NCBI GenBank assembly: GCA_033002965.1
Contig: JAURVB010014569.1
Coordinates: forward strand, 1-64,000
Reading direction: 5' to 3'
DNA length: 64,000 bases
From: Piper betle
Lineage: Eukaryota > Streptophyta > Magnoliopsida > Piperales > Piperaceae
In this document: piece after piece, positions 36,863 to 46,528 of the stretch
Layout of the letters: each line of letters starts with the position of its first letter
How positions within the stretch are numbered: the first letter of the stretch is position 1
Position numbers and translations under genes: made by a program
The notes under the pieces: model-generated
Seen by the model: only the letters and a program-made list of their open reading frames with translations
What the model was told of the DNA's origin: nothing
The model's database searches: none

Positions 36863-39041
36863 TCAAGGCATAGCCTTGAGCAACCGGATGGTACACGTGA
36901 CTGAATATTTCCAATGCGTTTCCGTCTTAATACAATCCACAAGCCCCTGGGAATTGGAATGGTCGACAATGAGCCTCGGCATTGGGAACGCCTAGATAAG
37001 ACACCAACGGCAACGCACAATGCAAACCAGGGAGGGCTATTTTTTCTTTATTTCATCCTTTTTTTATTTTGCATTTTTCACGTGTGCGTCACCATGTGCA
37101 TCCCTTGTGTGGCATTCCTAATATGTGCTCCGACAATGAAGCCCGTGTTCTCACAAATTTAAGAAATGAAAGTGTTGCTCTTAACGTTGAAGGAGGGTAG
37201 GCCCGTATATATTCTACATTTTCTCTTTCAGACAAGTGTTAATATTATTGTATTTTCTTCGTAAGTATCTCAAGAAAGACAACGAATGGTAGTATTACGA
37301 TTTTTTCTCAAAGCAATTTGCTACTTTGATATAGTTTTAATGGTTTTTTTCATTTTTTATGCTTTTGCGACTACATTTCCAGGACTGGGCTATTAATTTT
37401 GCTTATTAGTTATCCCAGGCATCAAGTATGCATGAAGTATATATAGCGCTCGAAAAAAATGTAGTATGAAGCATAATTTTTAACAGCATACGAATCTGAC
37501 TTTAAGGTATTACGAGTTATATTTAGTTAAAGAGGTAAAATCGGTTGAACTATATTTTAAAATTATAAATAAATTTTTTTATTAAATATTAAAATTATTT
37601 TTTATCATTAATATTTTTTTATATACTGATTAAAATATTAGAATTTTTAACAAAATATTAAATTTTGTGAAATTTATATGCTAGAAACCACATACTAATT
37701 AAAATAATATAAAATTTTAAGCTATGCGCGATGAGTGCGGGGTATGACGATGAATAGTGGTATGGCATGAAGTGTAGGACGTGAGTATGCAATGCATACT
37801 TAGCATTATAGTATTGACGGCTATGATGTCACCGACAAACAGTTGTACATAATATCCAGATAATCAAACACATATTTCGGCATGGGGACTTATTCTTTAC
37901 TTCAGAATGGCGTAACGATATATTTTGCATGCACTAGACCAAAAACTTTAATTCGCTATAATGTCCTTCGTGAACCAGTTGAAGACAATTCAAGGGGTTG
38001 TAATACCTGCAAATACGGTTTAAATTTTTAGGTAGCTCAATTAAATACTCGATAACACCATTAATAATATATAAATTAAATCTTTAAATAATATAGGTTA
38101 ACCAACCCAACTTAATTAATCATGAAACAGTTACAAAGTGAGAGAGCAAGTTACGATATTTTCTATACCTTAAACTTGGGTTATTTAATATTTATATCCA
38201 TCAATTAAGTATGTGCATGATGTGTGCAAGCAAAGAGCAAGGAACGTAGAATGAAATCATAGTTCATAAATTTAAAACTCGAACTCGACTTAGTGTCTTA
38301 TAGAGTGGAGTGGATTCAAAATCAACTCGAAGCCAATTTGAAGTCATTTATATTAAAATTTTAATTATGTAAATAAAATATTATATAAAATTAATATATA
38401 TTATTCTTTTGATACTTAAAATTAAAAAATACGTTATTTATATTACTTAAAAATATTAATTTAGCTCTTCTAAAAAAAATGTTTTGATAACTTTTATTAT
38501 GAGATAACTTGAGGAGTAAGTTACTATATTAGTTAGTATAAAGTTATTTATGAAATCTCCGCAAACACGAGGAGATTTTGGTGGCTTAGCCACCAATAAA
38601 AGCATACAATCATTCATATTTTTTAGGTAATTTTGATTGAAAATTTTCACGATTTAATTTTTAATTTTTTACAACAAAAGATCTTATTGAAAACTATGAT
38701 GTCACTAAGATTAATTAGGTGCACATGCATATCTTTTCAAGACATATATGATATTCTAAATTAGAAAAAAAATTTGGTTAAGAGAAAAAAGGACTATTTA
38801 ATATTTATATCGCACTATTATAAATTTTAGATAAATTATCACTTCATCTAAAAGTTCAAGCCATTAATAAATCAAATTATTTATTATTTACTTCAACACT
38901 CCCTCCCATCTAAGTGAAACTAAATTTTTATGGGTTTAGCAGGTACACAAACATGAAACAAATTAACGATTAAAAATAAATCCAAGCAATTTAATGATCT
39001 CCTGGCATCTATACCTCTCTGAGGATTGGAACATAGAGGCA
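36863..39041. other. No recognised feature upstream of the 3' side of the lipid-transfer protein gene
   Basis: AT-rich DNA with short open frames only. A second exon and 3' untranslated part of the minus-strand gene would lie in the right end of this stretch, but I cannot place them. Confidence 0.5.
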
Positions 39042-39428
39042 CTAATTAATAACAGCATTAGTAACACCTTGCCTAAGAAAATGGTAAGAGAGATGAAGGG
39101 ACTTACTTCCACACTTGAAATGGCGGGGGACGGGCCTTCCACAGCCCTGGATGATTCTAATAGCTCGATTCACATTAACAAGGGCGGCCATTTGAGGTGT
39201 GATTATAGGGCACACACAGCCGATCCGGGTGACTCTTAATCGCTGGCAGCAATAGGCCGACGGAGGATCCATATTCATCACCGGCTTGCATGCATTAACC
39301 AGCGTATGCCTCTCTGCTTCGCACTCCCTCGAGCTTGCGTTCACATCACCCGCCACTCCCATCCCCCTTGAGCTCATAGCTGCCACAAACACCACCACCA
39401 ACAAGACATTAACCCGAGTAGCACACAT
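39042..39428 (-). CDS. Secreted 8-cysteine lipid-transfer-like protein (nsLTP/2S albumin superfamily)
   Basis: The 128-residue frame starts with a hydrophobic signal peptide (about residues 1-27) and has all eight cysteines of the plant lipid-transfer fold: C36-X10-C47-X12-C60-C61-X9-C71-X1-C73-X22-C96-X9-C106. These form four disulphides around a hydrophobic cavity that binds fatty acids or lipids; the protein is expected to be exported to the cell wall. Subclass is not assigned. Right after C8 the minus strand reads GGAAGTAAGT, a strong 5' splice site with GT at 39106-39105; an intron at this place is usual in the family, so residues after about 107 may be intronic and the true C-terminus may lie in an unplaced exon below 39042. 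No stop or frameshift is seen. It is the only convincing host gene in the window. Related small cysteine-rich proteins (2S albumin, hybrid proline-rich) fit less well. Confidence 0.85.
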   Translation of the reverse strand: MCATRVNVLLVVVFVAAMSSRGMGVAGDVNASSRECEAERHTLVNACKPVMNMDPPSAYCCQRLRVTRIGCVCPIITPQMAALVNVNRAIRIIQGCGRPVPRHFKCGSKSLHLSYHFLRQGVTNAVIN

Positions 39429-39530
39429 TGTATAATTTGATGCCTTTTTCTCAGATTTGATGATGTTTAGCTAACAACCAATATTTTATGAATCTGCTTA
39501 CTAGCTTGGGTCATGTGTATATATAGCTAG
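39429..39530 (-). promoter_or_regulatory. Core promoter of the lipid-transfer protein gene
   Basis: TATATATA at 39518-39525 lies about 90 bases upstream of the ATG, which would leave a leader of roughly 60 bases. A CATGCA-type word (TGCATGC near 39566) lies further upstream; such RY words occur in seed-active promoters but one copy is weak evidence. The same promoter is present without its gene at 3553-3650. Confidence 0.6.
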
Positions 39531-41544
39531 CCTACAGGAGATGAAGTTGCCTGGTCTTTGCTCTTGCATGCCCAGTAAAGTCCACTTAATTTTCTGGGTC
39601 ACTGTTTCTTAGTGGGAAAGATGGATCTGAGGAAGTCTTTATCTCGTCTAGATCAAATTGAAAATCTGGTTTAACTGTTGTTGTTGTTGTTGTTAGAAGT
39701 TTACTACCAAAACCCGCGTTGTGATTTTCTTTTAACGAATGTCATATATATAATAAGATCTGTAACCTTCATGAATGGACCATTCTGATGGTTGGTGATG
39801 ACTTGTGAGCAATCGATTGCCTAACTCGTTCACGACAAAAGTGGAGATCGATCGTAGCAGAACGATATTAACTTTGGCGCTTAGAGAAGGTTGTGGAAGA
39901 CGGTAGACTTCATAGAGATATGACGGGTTCTTGAAAACCCCATTAAATTTATTTTGGGGAAAACAAAAAGATACATAGAACAGGGTAAATATTTTAATTC
40001 TGGCATCGGTTATTCAGTTTTGTTCATAACTTTCTAAAACAAATTTGTTAGAAATTAGGCCAACACATCCAATTGGGCCTGTTGACTGGTGTTTGTCATC
40101 AACTGACAACCACTGTTGATCGTCAATAGATAGTTGGTGACAAAATATTCCTTCACATATAAAAAATTAGATAGCCATTCGTGTCGGTTGGATTGAATGA
40201 TTCTGAATGGACACATCTTCCGTTCAACTTCTCCGCGTAAAAAAATGAAAGAGAATAAAAAATTACAAAACGACCGTGGGAGTCGAAATCCACGACCTTT
40301 TGATGGGAAGTCGAACGCGGATTGCTGATGTAGTTGCCCGTAAGGCAGATGGAGCATGTTTGAAACCTCCCACCTAGTGTTGCGAACGGTGTCAAACCCG
40401 GCCTAATATTAAGTACCTGAACCCAAACTTAGAGATATATATTTCTTTAAGTTAGACCTAAGCGTGATTCAAAAAACTTGGAGCCTAATCGAACTCAAAC
40501 CCATAATAAATATATTTTATATATTTATATAAAAATACACAAAAAATTAATATATTATGATTATTATTCTTATTTATAATTAAAATATAGTATATTTTTA
40601 AGTTATTTTTATATAATGCAATATTTTATAAATTAAAGGTAAATTTAAAAGTAAAATTGAATATTTTTTGGGTCAAGTCATTATATGGTTGAATCCTTTG
40701 AGACTTGAACTCGGACCTAATATAAAGCGGGTATTGAGAAAAAAATTGAACTCATGTACCCAAACCCATTAAGATTAGACCCAAATCTGATATTTTGGGA
40801 ACGCCTCAGCTATCTTGTTTATCCGAGCCAATTGGCAACACAAACTCCACCACATTCATAGCACTCTATTCCCAGTTGCAGTGACTACCTACCGCCCATG
40901 ACTAAATTTTGCCATTGTTGCCAAGTTATGGCTGATCATATTAAGGTCGGGCAAAGGTCATGAATAAAAAACACTAGAATCAAACTCATCTCAATCTAGA
41001 TATATGTTTTTAAGAAATTAGCTAGAAAATTCTCAAATTAAGCATATCTTCACTGCAGAGAACTTATTAACTTTATTTATGGAATAACTTAAAATGGCTT
41101 ATTTATCTCCAGTAATTCAATAATAAAGAGCCTTTCCCTTGTTTAATATTTGGTAATCTTTCTGTAACAAAAGGAAGTTATTTATCATTTTAACCACTAA
41201 CTGGATTGTTCTAGCAATGGGAATGGCAATGCATTTAAAGATCTCAAAACAAATGGGTTAAATCATAGTTAAGTCCCAACTCCCAACCCTCACCTATTGA
41301 CAGAGTAAAATGAGATCACGAGAACGCTTAAAATGCTAGGCAAGAAGGTGAATGGAAATTTGTAAATCTGATGAAATATTATTTATTACAATATACTAAA
41401 AAAGTGACCTCACAACCTTTTTTTAGTTGTTTCACTATTTGACATTCAATCTTTTTGTTCGCCACAAGGTACTGATTACCGATAGCCCTGTCGCGATGCT
41501 TTCCCTTTTATCTTCTCTCTTCTCCCATTGCCTGGCCACTTCTT
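39430..41544. repeat. Segmental duplicate, right copy, part 1
   Basis: Near-identical to 3553-5614. Differences include a GTT-repeat expansion near 39675, an added ~15 bases near 39901 (GGTAGACTTCATAGA), an insertion near 40575-40620, and a 20-base deletion in the tRNA-like sequence. It ends at TTCTT (41540-41544), the target site of F4. Confidence 0.9.
40271..40320 (-). other. tRNA-like sequence, right copy, A box deleted
   Basis: Same as 4374-4423 but about 20 bases holding the A box are missing between two CGCGG/TGCGG words, which looks like a short-repeat deletion. The anticodon-loop word also has C to G. Confidence 0.5.
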
Positions 41545-41883
41545 TGGTATGCATAAATTAGGCTATAATGAAAAGTGTGTAATGGTAGTTATGTTAGTTA
41601 GGGTAGAACTGTAATAGCACATGTTTGAATGTGTATAAAAGGAGATAAGATGGATGGATCGAGATAATTCTTTTAGCAATCTATGAATTGATTTTGTCTT
41701 TGGGAGGAAGCAACTGCAGGTTCTTCTTCTTCCATTTCTCATCTTGAAACCCGAATTCCATCTTGATTTTGCTCTGTTTCATTTTGTTTTACTTTGCTTT
41801 GATCAGATCATGGCACCATCAATACAAGCAGCAAGGCAAAGGTAAGGATCTGGTGCTCAGTCCAATTAAGCCAGATCTTACCA
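41545..41883 (+). repeat. F4 5' LTR
   Basis: Starts TGGTATGCATAAATT and ends CTTACCA; 339 bases. It has a clear TATAAAAGG at 41634-41642, the likely core promoter. Confidence 0.87.
41634..41642 (+). promoter_or_regulatory. TATA box in F4 LTR
   Basis: TATAAAAGG, repeated in the 3' LTR at about 46450. Spacing to the LTR end leaves about 240 bases for R-U5. Confidence 0.7.
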
Positions 41884-41886
41884 GAT

Positions 41887-41899
41887 TGGTATCAAAGCC
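41887..41899 (+). promoter_or_regulatory. Primer binding site (tRNA-Met type) of F4
   Basis: TGGTATCAAAGCC stands three bases after the LTR. Confidence 0.85.
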
Positions 41900-41939
41900 G
41901 GAAGAGGGAGGAGGAGATTCTTCACCTAGATCAACTGAA

Positions 41940-42925
41940 ATGGCGAAAATGGGGAAAGTTCAATCTCAACTCTTATCTATTTTTTTGAAATGACAGCAAA
42001 ATTTGAATTGTTATTAAGTTCTAGGAATGAAATCTTGATTAAACCTGTTATTGGAACAAAAGATTATGCTGAGGCGAGTACTCCTAGAATGTTTGTAGAT
42101 AGAGCTGTTGCAGATAAGGATAAAATGCAGGTACGATCATTGCTTCAACAAATTGGTGAGAAGCAGTGGAATAATATGAATGATTGTATTGGTTCGAATG
42201 TGCAAGATGATTGTTTGAAAGGATCTAAAATGTCTTTTCCTAAGTATGATGGGACTAAAGATCCTATACCTTGGTTTAGTAGATGTGAGAAATACTTTAA
42301 ATTGCATAAGATCAAAGAACATCTTAAGGTGGATCCGGCTAGCTTCCACATGGAAGATGATGCACAAATTTGGTTTGACATGTTCCAAGATCAATGAATG
42401 GAGTTTGATTGGATTCAACTCAAGGAAGCAATGAATTTATAGTTTGGTCCTACAGAGTATGAGGATTTCTATGGAGATTTAACAAGATTGAAGTAGGACA
42501 CATCAATGAAGGAATATACTCTTACATTTAACAAATTAGCCACTATAGCTGGGAGCATGATTGAAAAGCAAAAATTAGTAGCTATACATGTGGACTTAAG
42601 GAGCAACTATGCATGGAAGTGAAATCTCAGAAGCCAACACCATTGTTAGATGCTCAAGGTTTAGCTAAACATTTTGAGCACAAGTTTATTAGAGATAACA
42701 AATATCTTGGAAGAGTGGCAAGAGGGAGCACTAAAAATAGTTCATTTGTAAACCGACAGAGTGAGGTATCTGCAAGTAATAATGGGGAAAAGGTGGATAG
42801 CAAAAGCAACTATAATGATTCCTTGGAATGAAAGAAGTTTACTGTAAAGCAATTGCAAGAAAGAAAGGAATTAGGACTTTGTTTCAGGTGTGATGAGAAG
42901 TATACTGTGCGACACAAATGTAAAA
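41940..42925 (+). pseudogene. F4 gag, broken
   Basis: An ATG at 41940 opens a short frame that ends at 41993; the sequence continues in another frame from 41990 to 42397 as a retrotransposon capsid region (the F-P-K-Y-D-G-T, W-F and R-C-E-K-Y-F words around residues 80-105). Further pieces follow to 42831 with stops. A zinc knuckle C-F-R-C ... H-K-C lies at 42880-42921. At least two frameshifts and several stops separate these parts. Confidence 0.8.
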
Positions 42926-43085
42926 AACTTTTTGGATTGAAGTGGTACCTAATGAGGAATTCTCCGATGAAGAAGTAAGTGATGATGAGAATTTTGGAGC
43001 TATAAACAACCTTGCAGTGTCGTCTATCTCTCTGAATGCATTGACAGGAATGTCTACCCTGAACACAATGAGAATGCTTGGTTGA

Positions 43086-43434
43086 GTGGGAAGACAACAA
43101 GTTACTGTTCTTATTAACTCGGGAAGTTCACACAACTTCTTGAATGAAAAGGTGGTGCAAAAATTAAGGATACTAGTTCAGAGTAAGGGCAGATTGAAGG
43201 TGCAAGTAGCAAATCGGGATCACATGAGTTGTGTAGGAAAATGTATAGGAATTACATTGGATCTACCAAGATACAAGATGGTGTCCGATTCTTTGTGCTA
43301 CAATTGGAAGAATTTGATGTGGTATTGGGCATACAATGGCTGAAAACATTAGGGTCCATCGTTTGGAATTTTGAATCTTTAACAATGTCATTCAATGATA
43401 ACCAAGAAGTTATTGAATTACAATGACAAGACAT
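43086..43434 (+). pseudogene. F4 aspartic protease, catalytic Asp changed
   Basis: The active-site loop reads I-N-S-G-S-S-H-N-F, with Asn codon AAC at 43116-43118 where D-S-G is required. Two overlapping frames (43086-43343, 43229-43426) hold the rest, including the V-V-L-G-I-Q-W-L word at the end, so there is a frameshift near 43290. Confidence 0.85.
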
Positions 43435-43619
43435 CCCCCAAAGTCAATTTTGTGATAAAAAGCAGATTACATGTTATCTAAGGAAAAGGAAGCATGGATT
43501 ACTCATGAATTTCCAGTTGAAGGAGACATCTAGGGCAGCAAGTGAGTGTATTGCAGCAGTCACAGATGGATCAATTGAGCCAGATTTTGAAAAAGTTTGA
43601 TTCTGTATTTCAAATACCT

Positions 43620-44300
43620 ACTAAGCTGCCTCCAAAAGAATTCAAGACCATTAAATTACTTTGAAGGAAGGGACATTGCCAATAGCTGGAAAACCCTATA
43701 GATATCCCTATTTTCATAAAAACGAACTTGAGAAACAGGTTAGGGATCTTTTGACAATGGGAGTCATTTAGGCTACATCAAGTCCTTATTCTTCTCCTGT
43801 GCTATTAGTTAAAAAAGATGGTAGTTGGAGAATGTGCATTGATTATAGAGCTTTGAACAAAGTTACCATAAAGGATAAGTTCCCAATTCTCAACATTAAT
43901 GAATTGCTTGATGAGTTGCATGGGTCTTCTTATTTTTCCAAGTTGGATTTAAGATCAGAATATCATCAAATAAGATTGCATGAGAAAGATGTGCACAAGA
44001 CTGCATTTCGTACACATCAAGGTCATTTTGAATTAGGTGATGCCTTTTGGGTTATCCAACGCACCTTCTACATTTCAAGCATTAATGAACGAGATATTTG
44101 CTGATTACCTTAGAAGATTCATTTTAGTCTTCTTTGATGATATTCTCATATATAGTAGTTTTTGAAAGGATCATTTGGTACACATAGAACAAGCTTTGGA
44201 TAAGTTGTTAGTTCATGAATTGTATGCAAGAAAAGAAAAGTGTCATTTTGGTATGAGGAAGATTCAATATTTAGGACACATGATTTTAGAAGATGTTGTG
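43620..44300 (+). pseudogene. F4 reverse transcriptase, broken
   Basis: 43799-44104 contains [14 protein letters not shown] and K-L-D-L-R-S. A frameshift near 44035 moves the catalytic FFDD (44130-44141) to another frame, and a TGA follows at about 44164. The thumb continues to 44300. All main RT motifs can be found, but not in one frame. Confidence 0.88.
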
Positions 44301-44301
44301 A

Positions 44302-44940
44302 GTGTTGATATGGAAAAAAATTATAGCAATTGAGAAATGGCCAACTCCACAATCTGTAAAGAGTGTACGAGGGTTCTTAGGGTTGTCTGGTTATTATAGG
44401 AAGTTTATCAAACATTTTGGCACAATTTCAGCTCCTCTATCTGATGTGCTTAGAAAGAATGCTTATAGTTGGAATCAATCAACAACAGATTCCTTTGAAA
44501 ATTTGAAAACTAGCCTTACAAATGCTCCAGTGTTGGCATTGCCGGATTTTTCATTACCATTTGTGGTAGAGTGTGTTGTTAGTGGGGTGGGCATAGGAGC
44601 AGTTCTCATGCAAGAGAACAGACCTATTGCTTTTTATAGCAAGATGTTGCATGGCAGACATCTTCTACCATCAATTTATGAAAAGTAAATGATGGCTTTA
44701 GTGTTGGCAGTACGAAAGTGGAGACATTATTTGTTGGGAAGACCATTCCTGGTCAAAACTGATCACTCAAGCCTAAAATTTTTATGAGAAGAGCAAATTC
44801 ATACAATGGCTCAACAAAAAGGGTTAATAAAGATCCTAGGGTATGATTTCACCATAGAGTACAAGCCAAGCAATGAAAATAAAGTTGCATGTGCTCTTTT
44901 GAGACAATTCAATCTCTTGAACTTATTCCTGTGAATGGAA
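44302..44940 (+). pseudogene. F4 RT connection and RNase H, broken
   Basis: 44302-44688 has the F-L-G-L-S-G-Y-Y-R-K-F-I word and the start of RNase H (ALPDFSLPF, where the usual catalytic Asp context V-E-T/C-D-A-S is V-E-C-V-V-S, so the first acidic pair is altered). After a stop at 44686-44688 the domain runs on with T-D-H-S-S-L-K (about 44759-44779), a further stop near 44786 and a degraded end. Confidence 0.82.
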
Positions 44941-45059
44941 CAGCATCAGAAATAGCTGCAATTGATCCTCTTCCTACAAGCAAGGAAGTGATGTCGTTGG
45001 CTGCTATTTCAGCACCTATTCCAAGATAGTTGGGAGAAATCAAGGAAGCAGACGCTTCT

Positions 45060-46285
45060 AGTGGTGTCATTTAGTCATTAATGAGGAAGCGTGTTGCCAA
45101 AGAACTGTCACCAAATTGGTCTCTTAGAGAAGGTATTCTTTTCTATAGGGATCAAATTTATTTAGATTCCCAAATGTAGCTGATTCCCATTATTCTCAAA
45201 GAGTTTCATGATGGAACACATGAAAGCATTCAAAAGACCCTCAAAAGGTTGAGAACAATTTTTTACTAGTCTGGAATGGTTCAAGATGTGGTAGCTTACT
45301 TGAAAACTGTGAAGTTAGTCAAAGATTCAAGTCATCCACATTGACACCTGCTGGTCTATTGCAACCCTTGCCAATACTAAACCAAATTTGGACTTATGTA
45401 TCAATGGATTTCATCACAGGTATGCCAAAAAGTCAAGGTAAAGACACAATTTTGGTGGTGGTAGACAGATTATCTAAATACAGTCATTTTGCGGCTATCA
45501 CTCATCCTTTTACAGTAAACAGCGTTGCTCAAGTATACTTTGATAACAATTTTAAGCTCCATGGCATGCCAACTTCCATTGTTTGTGATCGAGATGCTAT
45601 ATTCACGAGTCAATTTTGGAATAAGCTGTTTAGATTGCAAGGAGTAGCATTTAATTACAGTTCAGCTTATCATCCACAGACGGATGGATGAACTAAAGTA
45701 GTTAATAAAATCTTGGAACAATATTTGAGATGTTTTTCTGGTGATAGACCGTAGACGTGAGTGAGATGGTTGGCTTGGGCAGAATACTGCTATAATACAA
45801 GCTTTCAATCCTCTATTCGTATGAGTCCATTCGAAGCAATTTATAAAAAGCGACCTCCAAACTTGTTGACATATGTTCCTGGAACAGCTAAATCAAGTGA
45901 AGTGGATCAGGTGTTGCGTAATAGAGATCAATTATTATATGAACTAACTAAGAACTTGAAGAATGCTCAAATGCGCATGAAACATCACCATGATTTGAGG
46001 AGAAGAGATGTGGAGTGTCAGGTGGGACAATCAGTTTTCCTCAAATTGCAGCAATATAGGTAGTCGTCTTTGCGTTCAAGAAGAATCACAAAACTAGCTG
46101 CTAAATTTTATGGACCCTTCTTGATTGTTGAACGCATTGGAGCAATTTCTTACAGGCTGCAGTTACCACCAGATTGTAAGCTTCATAATGTTTTCCACAT
46201 TTCTCAACTCAAAGCTTCAGTAAATGCAGACATTAACATCCAATCATCAATTCCGGAAATGCAATCACCTAAAAATTTCATGTAA
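45060..46285 (+). pseudogene. F4 integrase, catalytic Glu lost
   Basis: The zinc-binding part (45180-45340) is broken. The core, 45341-45691, keeps Asp in M-D-F (45407-45409) and in V-C-D-R-D. At the third site, after P-Q-T-D-G, a TGA stands at 45689-45691 and the Glu position is Lys (AAA, 45695-45697). 45761-46063 and 46070-46285 hold the C-terminal part, ending just after H-N-V-F-H-I-S-Q-L-K. The chromodomain expected next is missing, while a leftover of the pol tail is read at about 46310-46350. Confidence 0.88.
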
Positions 46286-46337
46286 GAAAATGAAGCAGCT
46301 AACGAATTTGAACAACCTTGAGGTCAAGGTTTTAATT

Positions 46338-46349
46338 GGGGGAGGGATT
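46338..46349 (+). promoter_or_regulatory. F4 polypurine tract
   Basis: GGGGGAGGGATT immediately before the 3' LTR TG at 46350. Confidence 0.85.
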
Positions 46350-46528
46350 TGTAATGAATAAAGTAGGCTATAATGAAAAGTGTGTAATGGTAGTTATGTT
46401 AGTTAGTGAGTGATTGGTAGAACTATAATAGCTCATATTTGAATGTGTATAAAAGGAGGGAAGATGGATGGATTGGGATAATTTTTTCAGCAATCTATGA
46501 ATTAATTTTGTATTTGGGAGGAAGCAAC
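46350..46528 (+). repeat. F4 3' LTR, part 1
   Basis: Starts TGTAATGAATAAAGTAGGC; aligns with 41545-41713 with a ~10-base insertion near 46415. It ends in GCAAC (46524-46528). Confidence 0.88.
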
